In this document: one piece after another, positions 10,015-19,400 of the stretch
Numbering within the stretch: the stretch's first letter is position 1
Layout of the letters: every line of letters begins with the position of its first letter
NCBI RefSeq assembly: GCF_000711795.1
Contig: NZ_JONH01000001.1
Span: forward strand, 62,001 to 126,000
Direction: 5' to 3'
Length of the DNA stretch: 64,000 nucleotides
Source of the DNA: Vibrio pacinii DSM 19139
GTDB lineage: Bacteria; Pseudomonadota; Gammaproteobacteria; Enterobacterales; Vibrionaceae
Notes under the pieces: model-generated
Database searches by the model: none
The model's input: the letters and a program-made list of their open reading frames with translations, nothing else
Told to the model about the DNA's origin: nothing
Translations under genes and position numbers: made by a program

Positions 10015-11728
10015 ACTCCTTCCCTACCTTAAACTTTATAAGAAACATTGGTTTGGTCTTTCACTCGGCATGCTACTGGCGTTTTTGACAGTCGCCGCTT
10101 CTATTGGACTGTTGACCTTATCTGGTTGGTTCTTATCAGCGGCTGCGGTGGCGGGGTTGACCATTGCAAGGCAAACTTTTAATTACATGCTGCCTGGTGC
10201 TTTTGTACGCGGTTTTGCTATGGGACGCACTGCTGGGCGATGGGGCGAACGTGTCGTCAGCCACAATGCGACGTTTAATTTACTGACAGACCTTCGAGTT
10301 TTCTTTTTTTCCAAGTTAGCACCGCTTATTCCAGGCCGAATATCAAATCTACGCGATGCGGATCTACTGAACCGACTTGTCGCCGACATTGATGCAATGG
10401 ATCATGTCTACCTTAGACTGGTTAGTCCGATGATGGTTGGTACACTCGGCATTATGGGTCTAACGGCTTTGGTGTGTTGGTTTGACAGCCAGCTTGGTTT
10501 AATTCTTGGCGCCATCCTCTTCGCTCTTTTACTGGCTTGGCCACTGGTGTTTTATAAGCTAGGTAAACGTAATGGCGGCGAGCTCACCCAACACAAAGCC
10601 GACTTGCGCATCGCAACACTCGACTGGTTGCAAGGCTATAGTGAACTGACTCTGTTTGGCGCTGAGCAGCGTTATCGCGATGTCATCGTGACGACACAAG
10701 AAAAGTTATTGAAGAATCAGTTTTTTAACGCCCATTTCTCAGGCTTAGCACAAGCGTTACTGCTGCTAGCCAATGGTTGGACTCTGGTTCTTATGCTGTG
10801 GCTCGCCGCCGACGGCGTTGGCGGCAACACGCCCGACCCGATGATTGCATTAGTCGCATTTGCAACCATGGCGAGTGTTGAATTACTGATGCCAATTGCA
10901 GGCGCATTTCAACATCTTGGCCAAACCCTAACCTCTGCGCGTCGCCTCAACGACATTATTCTCTCTGAGCCAGAGGTTCAGTTTACCCAGCAAGATGTTG
11001 CGCATAGCGGCGAATTTTCGATTGCCTACCAAGGTGTCTCATTCCACTACCCAGACTCGCAAACACAAGTGCTGAAACACGTCGACTTATCGATTCCTGC
11101 TCAGCATCGTATTGCGATAGTCGGTCAAACTGGCTCTGGTAAATCTACCTTGATTCAGCTATTAAATCGATACTGGGATGTACAACAAGGCACGATTGAA
11201 ATCGGCGGAAAACCTTTGCAACAATGGAGCGAGAGCCAACTGCGAAAAACGATCAGTGTCGTCAGCCAGCGCGTCGATGTGCTTAACGGTACTTTACGCG
11301 ACAATCTCTTGATGGCAAAGCCTGACGCCAATGACAACGAGCTCATCCAAGTGTTAAGTCAAGTCGGGCTAGAAAAACTGACGCTAGATAACGGCCTTGA
11401 TGCTTGGCTTGGCGATGGTGGCCGACAGCTTTCTGGTGGGGAGAAACGCCGGATTGGCATCGCACGTGCTTTACTGCATAACGCACCGATCTTGCTATTA
11501 GACGAACCGACTGAAGGGCTTGATAAACAGACAGAGCAGCAGGTCATGGCACTGTTCGAGCAGCACTTTAGCGGCAAGACAGTGGTCTTTATCACACACC
11601 GCTTAGTTAATCTCGATAAGATGGATTCGATTTGCCTTATCGAACACGGTGAAATCGTTGAACACGGCAGCCACCAAGCGTTGGTTGAACAACAAGGGCG
11701 CTACTTTCAACTGACTCAGACCCTTTAA
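10007..11728 (+). CDS. cydC: CydC half of heterodimeric CydDC thiol exporter
   Basis: Partner of CydD. TM domain about residues 15-310, ABC domain about 335-573 with Walker A VGQTGSGKSTL, canonical signature LSGGEKRR, Walker B ILLLDEPTEGLD and H-loop FITHR. An 8-bp overlap with cydD indicates coupled translation and equal expression. Length 573 is normal. The transcript likely ends at the hairpin 11733-11764. Confidence 0.93.
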   Translation: MRELLPYLKLYKKHWFGLSLGMLLAFLTVAASIGLLTLSGWFLSAAAVAGLTIARQTFNYMLPGAFVRGFAMGRTAGRWGERVVSHNATFNLLTDLRVFFFSKLAPLIPGRISNLRDADLLNRLVADIDAMDHVYLRLVSPMMVGTLGIMGLTALVCWFDSQLGLILGAILFALLLAWPLVFYKLGKRNGGELTQHKADLRIATLDWLQGYSELTLFGAEQRYRDVIVTTQEKLLKNQFFNAHFSGLAQALLLLANGWTLVLMLWLAADGVGGNTPDPMIALVAFATMASVELLMPIAGAFQHLGQTLTSARRLNDIILSEPEVQFTQQDVAHSGEFSIAYQGVSFHYPDSQTQVLKHVDLSIPAQHRIAIVGQTGSGKSTLIQLLNRYWDVQQGTIEIGGKPLQQWSESQLRKTISVVSQRVDVLNGTLRDNLLMAKPDANDNELIQVLSQVGLEKLTLDNGLDAWLGDGGRQLSGGEKRRIGIARALLHNAPILLLDEPTEGLDKQTEQQVMALFEQHFSGKTVVFITHRLVNLDKMDSICLIEHGEIVEHGSHQALVEQQGRYFQLTQTL

Positions 11729-11732
11729 ACCC

Positions 11733-11764
11733 CTAGCGCTGGCAACTCGGGTTGTCAGCGCTAG
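11733..11764. terminator. Hairpin between cydC and convergent GGDEF-EAL gene
   Basis: Long near-perfect inverted repeat (arms ctagcgctggcaac and gttgtcagcgctag, one mismatch pair, loop tcgg). It includes the stop codon of the leftward gene. No T-run follows, so it may act as a two-way stop or as a 3' stabilising stem. Confidence 0.6.
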
Positions 11765-14040
11765 GCGACATCCTGCTTGGACATAAACTCATGCAACGAA
11801 GCCAGATCCATCGGCTTGGCAAAAAAGTAACCTTGGAAGACGTCACAACCGAGTTGACGCAACACCGCCGCCTCCTCTGAAGATTCGACGCCTTCGGCTA
11901 CCGTTTCCATGCCTATACGCTGCGCCATATCCAGCACACCCGCCAACATAGAGTAAGATTTGTCGCTAGTGAGCATATCTGAGACAAAACTTTTATCGAT
12001 TTTAACTTCGCAAATAGGCAAGTTCTTCAACAAGCTGAGTGACGAGTAACCAGTGCCAAAGTCATCAAGGGAAATACGAATCGCTTGCTCTTTAAGTGCA
12101 TTGAGTAAAACAATCAGCGTATCGACATCTTCCGCAAAGACACTTTCTGTCACCTCAAGAATTAACTTATGTGGATCAAAATGGTAGTGATTGAGCTGAT
12201 TTTTTACGTTTTCAACAAAACGATAGTCTTGCAACTGCTTAACCGAAACATTGATCGCGACGTCGATATTGGCGCCAGTGTTGGCTTTAAGCTCAGCCAT
12301 ATCAGTTAAGGTTTGCTCCAAGATAAAATCACCCAAAATCGGCATATAGCCGGAGTTTTCTGCGACATGAATAAATTTATCTGGCGGCACAAAACCGAGC
12401 TCAGGACTATGCCAACGAATTAAAGCTTCAACCCCTTTTAGTTGACGATGGGCATTAATTTGAGGCTGATAGGCCATGGATAACTCGCCACGCTGAATTG
12501 CCTGCTTAAGTGCTAATTCAATACGGTTTCTTTCTAGGTAATGTTCGAGGAAACTCGCTTGATAAAACATCAATCCATGGCGAGCTTGTTTGGCATAATG
12601 CATCGAAAGACCGACATTACGTTTGATTGCTTCAATATCCCAATCACTCTCTTCCCTTGTCGCAACACTCATGCTGCAATCAAGCGAAATCTCTGCATCA
12701 CGATAACTAAACGGCTGAGTAAATACTTGCTGGATCCCTTCACACAAGGTCGTTAAAGCCTGTTGGTCAGTTAACGGCGTGACAACCGTAAATTCATCCC
12801 CGCCTGAGCGAAATAATCGGTGTTGTTCATCAATGAAAACATGCAAGCGTTTAGCAATACTCTTTAACACCGCATCACCCGCTTGATTGCCAAAGTTATC
12901 ATTGACCAGTTTAAAGCTGTCAACATTCACTAGGATGAGGCTAAAATCTTGGAACTTATTCAGGCTCGACAAATAACGCTCAAGACAAAAACGGTTGGCA
13001 ATTCCGGTCAAATAATCGTGATTGGCTTGATAGGTTAGTTCTTGTTGTTTGCGTTGTTCGTTAAGCGCGATACTACGGAACAAGAAAAACATCACACTGA
13101 TCGCAATAATGTACAGGCCAATAATAATTGGCAGCTTCGATAAGAAACTCTCAATCACCATGCTTTTGTTAATTTCGCTTACGACCCAAAGCTGATATCG
13201 GTCAATGTAGGTTGCCGCCCCAATCGTTCCTCGGGCACGGTTTTCAAGTTGGTTGACCACAACATTCTGGTTCGATTTGATGTGATCATAATCAAGCCCG
13301 CTTTTTCGCTCTAAGCGCGCAACACTCAAGTCCACTTCTGACTGGCGTAATTGATAGAGATAGCTCTTGGATTGATATATCTTGTTCTTGGGAGCGATTT
13401 GGTAATATCTGTCTTCTTCACGATAGAGGTAAATATCAAATTCTTGATTGGCCTGTTGCGTTCTGTAAGCATAGAAATAGTCAAAACCTTTTTCGAGCGA
13501 TACCGAAATTGAAATCACAAACAGCGGTTTACCATTGTTATCATGCATCAGTTTTCGAAACGGGATAATTAGCTCACCCAGGCCGGGCTTTAAATAAGTG
13601 CGCCCTATCACGGTCTGATCCGTTTTTAGGGTCTGCTGAAAGCTATCACGAGTTTGGGGACGAAAAAGTGGGTTTATCGCTTGGTTGGTTAATACTCTGG
13701 TCGAGCTAGTCACTGGCGTGCCATCAAGATTAAACAATTCTACCGCCAAAATAGACTCATCAAGGCTGACCGTTGAGTCGAGTATTTGTCGAGTATGCTC
13801 AATATCTTGGGTAATATCAAAGCGAATTAAGTCGGAGCCTATAATGTCGAGAATAGTACGATATTGATTTAATGAGGCATCAAACGCACTGGCTGTTAAC
13901 TTTGTCAGGTTAACTTGAGAGCGTGTGATATCTTGATAAGAGTCTTGATAAGACAAATATGCAGCCACCGCAGAGATCACGGACCAAACCGCAATAATAA
14001 AGTAAAACGCCAACCAAATATTTTTCTTGATCAAAGCCAT
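11761..14040 (-). CDS. Membrane GGDEF-EAL protein with periplasmic CACHE-like sensor
   Basis: A 759-residue c-di-GMP protein. TM helices at about 8-30 and 303-323 flank a roughly 270-residue periplasmic domain with the look of a double CACHE sensor. The GGDEF domain has an intact GGDEF at 413-417 but no RxxD inhibition site (DEQH instead). The EAL domain has E538-A-L, INVSVKQL, ILEVTES, DDFGTG (659-664), K683 and E716, the full catalytic set, so phosphodiesterase activity is likely. Whether the GGDEF half makes c-di-GMP or only senses GTP cannot be told from sequence. Confidence 0.92.
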   Translation of the reverse strand: MALIKKNIWLAFYFIIAVWSVISAVAAYLSYQDSYQDITRSQVNLTKLTASAFDASLNQYRTILDIIGSDLIRFDITQDIEHTRQILDSTVSLDESILAVELFNLDGTPVTSSTRVLTNQAINPLFRPQTRDSFQQTLKTDQTVIGRTYLKPGLGELIIPFRKLMHDNNGKPLFVISISVSLEKGFDYFYAYRTQQANQEFDIYLYREEDRYYQIAPKNKIYQSKSYLYQLRQSEVDLSVARLERKSGLDYDHIKSNQNVVVNQLENRARGTIGAATYIDRYQLWVVSEINKSMVIESFLSKLPIIIGLYIIAISVMFFLFRSIALNEQRKQQELTYQANHDYLTGIANRFCLERYLSSLNKFQDFSLILVNVDSFKLVNDNFGNQAGDAVLKSIAKRLHVFIDEQHRLFRSGGDEFTVVTPLTDQQALTTLCEGIQQVFTQPFSYRDAEISLDCSMSVATREESDWDIEAIKRNVGLSMHYAKQARHGLMFYQASFLEHYLERNRIELALKQAIQRGELSMAYQPQINAHRQLKGVEALIRWHSPELGFVPPDKFIHVAENSGYMPILGDFILEQTLTDMAELKANTGANIDVAINVSVKQLQDYRFVENVKNQLNHYHFDPHKLILEVTESVFAEDVDTLIVLLNALKEQAIRISLDDFGTGYSSLSLLKNLPICEVKIDKSFVSDMLTSDKSYSMLAGVLDMAQRIGMETVAEGVESSEEAAVLRQLGCDVFQGYFFAKPMDLASLHEFMSKQDVA

Positions 14041-14218
14041 TTAGCTCATATCCCTGCCGAAGCCTACGATTAGATGTGATAACTCTTATAACGCCGCTCA
14101 ACGATTCATCCATTACCTTGCGCGAGACGTCAATCCGTAGGTTACCAATTAATTCTACGATTGTTCTGATTTACATATCATATTCTACAATTATTTAACT
14201 ATTTACCAATTTTTCGCA

Positions 14219-14250
14219 TAAAAAAAGCAGCGAATTGAGCCGCTGCTTTT
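14219..14250 (-). terminator. Rho-independent terminator of rluB
   Basis: Arms aaaagcagcg (14223-14232) and cgctgctttt (14241-14250). On the minus strand the stem is followed by a run of seven T. Confidence 0.85.
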
Positions 14251-14275
14251 ATAATTTTTATGCGCTAATCATGTA

Positions 14276-15214
14276 TTAGCGTTGATTGTTACGAGCATTC
14301 TGCTGCCCTGCGCTTTTCTTCGGCTTACGACGAGATGGGTTATTGCTACGACCACCACCGCTGTTCACTCGTTCTTCGTGACGCTTAACAGCACGACGAA
14401 TTTTTTGACTACGAGAGCGTTCACGTTTACGAGAAGTGTTGGCTTTGTTTTCGTCAAGCAGCGTCTCTTTCTCAGGACGCAGTTCAACCAACTCACGCAA
14501 GTAGTTAACCTGTTTCAGGTCTAATTCCATCCAACCGCCGCGTGGCAATTTTTTGTCGAGGTAGATATCACCGTATCGAACACGCTTCAAACGACTTACC
14601 GTCGTGTCTTGAGATTCCCAAAGACGACGAACCTCTCGGTTACGACCTTCGTTAATCGCGACGTAGAAAGTGTGGTTCATACCCTCACCACCAGCGTAAA
14701 CCACGTCTTCAAAACGGGCAACACCATCTTCTAGCTCAACACCACGGACAAGGTTTTTCACTTTCTGCTCGGTCACTTCACCGAATACGCGAACCAAATA
14801 CTCACGTTCTACCTGTCGACTTGGATGCATTAAGCGGTTGGCTAATTCACCATCGGTGGTAAACAAGAGCAAACCTGAAGTATTGGCATCTAAACGACCC
14901 ACAGAAATCCAGCGTGAACCGCGGATTTTAGGCAAACGGTCAAAGACAGTACGGCGACCTTCCGGATCATGGCGAGTACACAGTTCACCTTCCGGCTTGT
15001 AGTAGGCAAGCACACGACACACCACCTCTTCCTGCGCTTTGGCAGAAACAATATGACCATCGATACGCACTACAGCGCTTTCATCTTCTAGTCGTTCACC
15101 AAGCTTAGCCACAATACCATTAACACTCACACGACCCGCTTTAATCAAAGCTTCTAGTTCGCGGCGAGAGCCAAGTCCAGCTCGAGCTAATACTTTCTGT
15201 AGTTTTTCGTTCAT
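14276..15214 (-). CDS. rluB: 23S rRNA pseudouridine(2605) synthase RluB
   Basis: An N-terminal S4 RNA-binding domain (residues about 3-50, [17 protein letters not shown]) is followed by the RsuA/RluB-type catalytic domain with the active aspartate D109 in [15 protein letters not shown] very basic tail of about 60 residues (about 255-312) is rich in R, K, N and Q. It modifies one uridine in helix 80-93 region of 23S rRNA in family members. It is the last gene of a leftward rnm-yciO-rluB group next to trp, as in enterobacteria. Confidence 0.93.
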   Translation of the reverse strand: MNEKLQKVLARAGLGSRRELEALIKAGRVSVNGIVAKLGERLEDESAVVRIDGHIVSAKAQEEVVCRVLAYYKPEGELCTRHDPEGRRTVFDRLPKIRGSRWISVGRLDANTSGLLLFTTDGELANRLMHPSRQVEREYLVRVFGEVTEQKVKNLVRGVELEDGVARFEDVVYAGGEGMNHTFYVAINEGRNREVRRLWESQDTTVSRLKRVRYGDIYLDKKLPRGGWMELDLKQVNYLRELVELRPEKETLLDENKANTSRKRERSRSQKIRRAVKRHEERVNSGGGRSNNPSRRKPKKSAGQQNARNNQR

Positions 15215-15320
15215 TTATCTACCTATGTGTCGTCTTCTCAGACGTCGAATAAACAAGTGCGACCCAAAATCGCGGCCGCACATTATCGCAAAAAGTGTGG
15301 AGGAAATCACGTACTTTCGA

Positions 15321-15941
15321 TTATTCAAAAGGCGCAGTATCACCCGAGCCAATCCGTGCAATAACAGGCTCACCATCACTAAAATCAACCACAGTGGTTG
15401 GCTGCTCGCTCAAGTAACCACCATTTAGAATACAATCCACTGCATGCTCAAGCTTATCGCGAATGTCTTCAGGGTCTGACTCTGTCACGCTGTTTCCCGG
15501 CAATATCAACGATGTCGACATTAAGGGCTCGCCCAATGCTTCGAGTAAATCAAGAGCGATGCGGTTATCAGGGACACGAATACCAATCGTTTTACGCTTG
15601 GCGTTCATTAGGCGACGTGGCACCTCTTTGGTCCCTTTAAAAATAAAAGTGTACGGTCCCGGCGTATTGTTTTTGAGCAAACGGAACGCGGTATTGTCGA
15701 TTCGTGCGTAGAGAGAAAGCTCAGACAAATCGCGACAAAGCAGCGTAAAATTGTGCTTATCATCGAGACGACGAATTTGGCAAATACGCTCAAGCGCTTG
15801 CTTATTCTCAAGCTGACAACCTAAAGCATAGCCTGAATCGGTTGGATAAACGACCACCCCACCGTTTCGAATGATTGCTACAGCCTGATTGATCAAGCGA
15901 GCCTGGGGGTTTTCTGGATGAACGTAAAAAAACTGGCTCAT
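15321..15941 (-). CDS. yciO: YciO, Sua5/YrdC-family threonylcarbamoyl-AMP synthase-like protein
   Basis: Sua5/YciO/YrdC fold of 206 residues. VVVYPTDSGYALGC, the KHNFTLLC segment and TPGPYTFIFKGTKEVPRR form the nucleotide/threonine site, and STSLILPGN is the conserved later motif. YrdC/Sua5 make threonylcarbamoyl-adenylate for tRNA t6A; YciO relatives are weaker and their role is unclear. Two ATG codons lie at 15945 and 15939; GAGGA touches the first, so the second (start 15941, MSQFF) has proper spacing and matches E. coli YciO. Confidence 0.88.
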   Translation of the reverse strand: MSQFFYVHPENPQARLINQAVAIIRNGGVVVYPTDSGYALGCQLENKQALERICQIRRLDDKHNFTLLCRDLSELSLYARIDNTAFRLLKNNTPGPYTFIFKGTKEVPRRLMNAKRKTIGIRVPDNRIALDLLEALGEPLMSTSLILPGNSVTESDPEDIRDKLEHAVDCILNGGYLSEQPTTVVDFSDGEPVIARIGSGDTAPFE

Positions 15942-15977
15942 TGTCATTCCTCATTATCGAGTCTCTCGACTCTATAG

Positions 15978-16844
15978 TTAATCTGTGGGGATGGAGTCTG
16001 TTGCAGAAGGCTCAATACCCCAATCTTTCCATACTGGTTCAACACCTTTCGGTAACCACAAATTTCTACCTAGCTCCATCCAAGGTGACGGGTAATGAAA
16101 GTCACTGCCTTGAGAGGCTAATAGTTTGTATTGTATAGCATAATCAGCCAAGTTGCGTCTTTCTTGTTGCCCTTGCTGAGGTTGAGCCACTTCCATCGCG
16201 TCACCACCCGCTTCAGCGAAGGCGGTTAATAAGCGCTTCAACCATTTTGCCGTCAGATCATATCGTCCAGGATGCGCTAACACAGCAAGACCTCCCGCGG
16301 CATGAATTGCTTCAACCGCATCGGCAATAGAGCACCAAGTCGGTGGAACGTAACCGGGATTATTGCGAGTTAAATACTTTTTGAACACCTGTTGCATCGT
16401 TTTAGCGTAACCATTATCGACCAGCCACTTGGCAAAGTGTGCTCGTGTGATTGGCGCACTGCCCGCAATCATTTTGACTTCGTCAAGTACTCCTTCTCGG
16501 GTCGCCTTTTGCAACCGCTCGGCAATCAACTCGGCTCTCGACTCGCGGTGACGTTGTTGCTTGGTGATTAATGCTTGTAGCGCTTCGCTGTGGCGATCAA
16601 TGTTCAACCCAACAATGTGAATATCTTTATTTTGCCATACGGTCGAAATCTCAATGCCGTCGATCAATTGTAAGGGCAATTGCTTATCTTGAATGTATTG
16701 ATGCGCGGCACCGAGAGCATCAACAGTATCGTGGTCGGTAATCGCCAACACATCGAGATCAAAGCTCAAAGCTCGGTCAATAAGCTGCTCGGCGTCTAGT
16801 CGACCATCAGAGGCAGTGGTATGGCTGTGTAAATCAATTCTCAT
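15978..16844 (-). CDS. rnm: RNase AM, PHP-domain 5'-3' exoribonuclease
   Basis: PHP phosphoesterase of 288 residues formerly called YciV or TrpH. Metal-binding motifs are seen as [11 protein letters not shown] (near 4-14), ITDHDT (35-40), an E in [14 protein letters not shown], and a late SDFHYP. E. coli RNase AM trims 5' ends of small RNAs and rRNA precursors and degrades short oligoribonucleotides. It is divergent from the trp operon, a conserved placement that gave the old TrpH name; no role in tryptophan synthesis is implied. Confidence 0.9.
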   Translation of the reverse strand: MRIDLHSHTTASDGRLDAEQLIDRALSFDLDVLAITDHDTVDALGAAHQYIQDKQLPLQLIDGIEISTVWQNKDIHIVGLNIDRHSEALQALITKQQRHRESRAELIAERLQKATREGVLDEVKMIAGSAPITRAHFAKWLVDNGYAKTMQQVFKKYLTRNNPGYVPPTWCSIADAVEAIHAAGGLAVLAHPGRYDLTAKWLKRLLTAFAEAGGDAMEVAQPQQGQQERRNLADYAIQYKLLASQGSDFHYPSPWMELGRNLWLPKGVEPVWKDWGIEPSATDSIPTD

Positions 16845-16859
16845 AGTTTCATTTTTTTG

Positions 16860-16895
16860 TTGACTTTTTACCCCTGCACTAGTTAACTAGTACAC
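16860..16895 (+). promoter_or_regulatory. trp promoter with overlapping TrpR operator
   Basis: TTGACT (16860-16865), exactly 17 bp, then TTAACT (16883-16888). The -10 box and spacing match the E. coli trp promoter, and the -35 differs at one base. The palindromic TrpR operator core actagttaactagt lies at 16878-16891 over the -10 box, so repressor bound to tryptophan should block polymerase. trpR itself is not in the window. Confidence 0.92.
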
Positions 16896-16925
16896 AAATA
16901 CGAAGTACTTAATTCAAGGCTCTCT

Positions 16926-17051
16926 ATGTTACAAGACATTAACCAACTGCATAAAGAAAAAGTTGCTGCCAATCCTAACCAACGGATTCAGGCGGATCTT
17001 GCTTGGTCGCGTACTTGGACCAGTTGTTGGTGGGCTAACGTGTACTTTTAA
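16926..17051 (+). CDS. trpL: trp operon leader peptide
   Basis: A 41-codon ORF starting at ATG 16926, inside the 300-bp leader of the trp operon. Trp codons are at 17004, 17016, 17028 and 17031 (residues 27, 31, 35, 36), with the last two adjacent. The arrangement, with a terminator 20 bases after the stop, is that of a ribosome-stalling attenuator peptide. It is longer than the 14-residue E. coli TrpL, as expected for vibrios. Confidence 0.93.
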   Translation: MLQDINQLHKEKVAANPNQRIQADLAWSRTWTSCWWANVYF

Positions 17052-17070
17052 TCTAAAGAATTCATGTTTT

Positions 17071-17104
17071 AAAGCCCGCTCTTGAAGCGGGCTTTTTTGT
17101 TTTG
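17071..17104 (+). terminator. trp attenuator
   Basis: Arms aaagcccgct (17071-17080) and agcgggcttt (17086-17095), a 5-base loop, then a T-rich run. It lies between trpL and trpE, so termination here is conditional on leader translation. The sequence gtgggct at 17030-17036, over the tandem Trp codons, can pair with agcccgc in the first arm; the complete set of competing structures was not modelled. Confidence 0.9.
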
Positions 17105-17228
17105 CAATCTTCCTCACATTCAGGTGTTTAAACATTGGTCAGTTTTGACCAAATCTTGATTGGGTCAACCTACGCTTTATGCGACTATGGTGACAAAGGA
17201 AGAATAACGATATCGATAAGGAGGTCTT

Positions 17229-18791
17229 GTGAACAAGGCCATTGAAATCAGAAAGCTAGCTAATATTGAGCTGATAAGAACTGACGCTCCCTATGCACAA
17301 GACCCAACGCAGTTATTTCACACTCTATGTGAAAGTAAGACCGATAGCTTGTTATTGGAATCGGCTGAAATTGATTCTAAACAAGATCTCAAAAGTTTAT
17401 TGATCGTCGATTCAGCAGTACGAATTGTTTGTTTTGGTCATCAGGTGACGATGACGGCGCTGACCGCCAATGGCCGCAATCTATTGGCCCATATTGCAAT
17501 GAATATTCATGACGATATTCAGCACCAGTTTAACGGTACTGAGCTAACCCTTAGCTTTAAAGCGCCGTCTGACTTATTGGATGAAGACTCTCGACTACGT
17601 GAAGCCTCTTCATTTGATGCCTTGCGCCTGATTCAACATAGTTTCGACATTACCAACCTGCATAAGCATGCCATCTTTATCGGCGGACTGTTCGCCTACG
17701 ATCTTGTGGCAAACTTCGAACCTTTGGGGGCAGCCAAAGCCAATAATCAATGCCCTGACTACGTTTATTACGTTGCTGAAACACTGCTGGTCATTGACCA
17801 TCAGACTCAATCTTGCGATGTGCAAGCAAGTTTGTTTGTCGATGACTCACAAAAACCAGCGCTGCAAGCAAGAATCGACGATATCCGTCAACAATGTGGC
17901 GCACTAAAGCTCGTACCTAAAGCACACCCAGTTAATCACCTTGATGTGCAGCCAAGCGTTTCTGACCAAGACTTTTGTCAAATCGTGCGTGATTTAAAGC
18001 AGTACGTTGTTAACGGTGATGTTTTCCAAGTGGTGCCATCACGCCGCTTCACCCTTCCTTGCCCATCGCCGCTTGCGGCTTATAAAGAACTTAAGCAGAG
18101 CAATCCCAGCCCGTATATGTTCTACATGCAAGATGAACTCTTTACCCTATTTGGCGCATCACCTGAAAGCGCGCTCAAATACGAAACTGGTACCAACCAA
18201 GTCGAAATCTATCCAATTGCCGGGACTCGCCACCGTGGAAAACGTCCTGACGGAACACTCGATTTTGATCTTGATAGCCGTATCGAACTTGAATTACGCA
18301 CCGATAAAAAAGAGAACGCAGAGCATATGATGCTGGTTGATTTAGCACGTAATGATGTGGCGCGCATTTCTCAAGCAGGAACTCGACACGTGGCTGATCT
18401 GCTCAAAGTCGACCGTTACAGCCATGTGATGCATCTTGTTTCGCGCGTCGTCGGTCAACTGCGTGACGACCTTGATGCCCTGCATGCTTATCAGGCATGT
18501 ATGAACATGGGCACACTGACCGGGGCACCAAAAATTCGCGCCATGCAGCTTATTCGTAATGTAGAAGGCACTCGCCGAGGCAGTTATGGCGGCGCCGTGG
18601 GTTACCTTACTGGCGAAGGGACACTCGATACCTGTATCGTCATTCGCTCGGCATACGTTGAAAATGGTGTGGCCCAAGTTCAGGCAGGCGCTGGGGTGGT
18701 GTTTGATTCAGATCCTCAAGCAGAAGCCGACGAAACCCGCGGCAAAGCGCAAGCAGTAATCTCTGCTATCCAAAACGCACATAAGGAGTAA
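17229..18791 (+). CDS. trpE: Anthranilate synthase component I
   Basis: Converts chorismate plus ammonia (from TrpG) to anthranilate. The start is GTG 17229 behind a near-perfect AAGGAGGT. The N-terminal LLLESAE segment (residues about 37-43) is the tryptophan feedback site. The C-terminal chorismate-binding domain shows FQVVPSRRF, PSPYMFYM, PIAGTRHRGK, ELRTDKKENAEHMMLVDLARND and GAPKIRAMQLI. Length 520 is typical. Separated from trpG by 7 bp. Confidence 0.97.
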   Translation: MNKAIEIRKLANIELIRTDAPYAQDPTQLFHTLCESKTDSLLLESAEIDSKQDLKSLLIVDSAVRIVCFGHQVTMTALTANGRNLLAHIAMNIHDDIQHQFNGTELTLSFKAPSDLLDEDSRLREASSFDALRLIQHSFDITNLHKHAIFIGGLFAYDLVANFEPLGAAKANNQCPDYVYYVAETLLVIDHQTQSCDVQASLFVDDSQKPALQARIDDIRQQCGALKLVPKAHPVNHLDVQPSVSDQDFCQIVRDLKQYVVNGDVFQVVPSRRFTLPCPSPLAAYKELKQSNPSPYMFYMQDELFTLFGASPESALKYETGTNQVEIYPIAGTRHRGKRPDGTLDFDLDSRIELELRTDKKENAEHMMLVDLARNDVARISQAGTRHVADLLKVDRYSHVMHLVSRVVGQLRDDLDALHAYQACMNMGTLTGAPKIRAMQLIRNVEGTRRGSYGGAVGYLTGEGTLDTCIVIRSAYVENGVAQVQAGAGVVFDSDPQAEADETRGKAQAVISAIQNAHKE

Positions 18792-18798
18792 TGCAGAG

Positions 18799-19395
18799 AT
18801 GGCGAATATTATTTTTATCGACAATTTCGATTCATTTACCTACAACCTAGTTGATCAGTTTCGTTCCCTCGGCCATCAAGTCACCATTTATCGCAACAAT
18901 ATCGCGGCGCAAAAAATTGTCACGGCAGTGACTGAACTCGACAATCCCGTGGTGTTACTCTCACCCGGCCCAGGCGCTCCTTCAGACGCAGGCTCTATGC
19001 CAGAGGTGATTCAACTCTTACGCGGTAAAGTACCAATGATTGGTATCTGTCTTGGTCATCAAGCGATCGTCGAAGCCTATGGTGGTGTCGTTGCAGGCGC
19101 AGGCGAAATCATTCACGGTAAAGTCTCGATGATGGCGCATCAGCAACATCCGACCTATGCAAATTTACCTTCCCCGCTTGCGATCGCACGTTATCACTCT
19201 TTGGTTGCCACTCACGTGCCCAAAGCATTGACCGTTACCGCAGAGGTTGATGGTTTAGTGATGTCTGTAGTACAAGAACAAGACAAAGTGTGTGGTTTTC
19301 AATTTCACCCAGAATCCATTATGACCACCCACGGCGCAACCTTACTCGCGAATGCGATTGAGTGGGCCGTTGCCAACCATCAACAGCAAGGATAA
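18799..19395 (+). CDS. trpG: Anthranilate synthase component II, glutamine amidotransferase
   Basis: Class I glutamine amidotransferase that feeds ammonia to TrpE. The catalytic triad is visible: C84 in GICLGHQ, H170 and E172 in FQFHPES. SPGPGAPSDAG is the oxyanion region. It is a separate 198-residue gene, not fused to trpD as in E. coli, which fits vibrios. The trpD start is 5 bp downstream. Confidence 0.96.
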   Translation: MANIIFIDNFDSFTYNLVDQFRSLGHQVTIYRNNIAAQKIVTAVTELDNPVVLLSPGPGAPSDAGSMPEVIQLLRGKVPMIGICLGHQAIVEAYGGVVAGAGEIIHGKVSMMAHQQHPTYANLPSPLAIARYHSLVATHVPKALTVTAEVDGLVMSVVQEQDKVCGFQFHPESIMTTHGATLLANAIEWAVANHQQQG

Positions 19396-19400
19396 GTGAC

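Noticed and set aside
16926..17104. Tryptophan riboswitch or T-box in the trp leader
   Set aside because: A Trp-rich leader peptide and terminator are visible; no T-box core sequence was seen.
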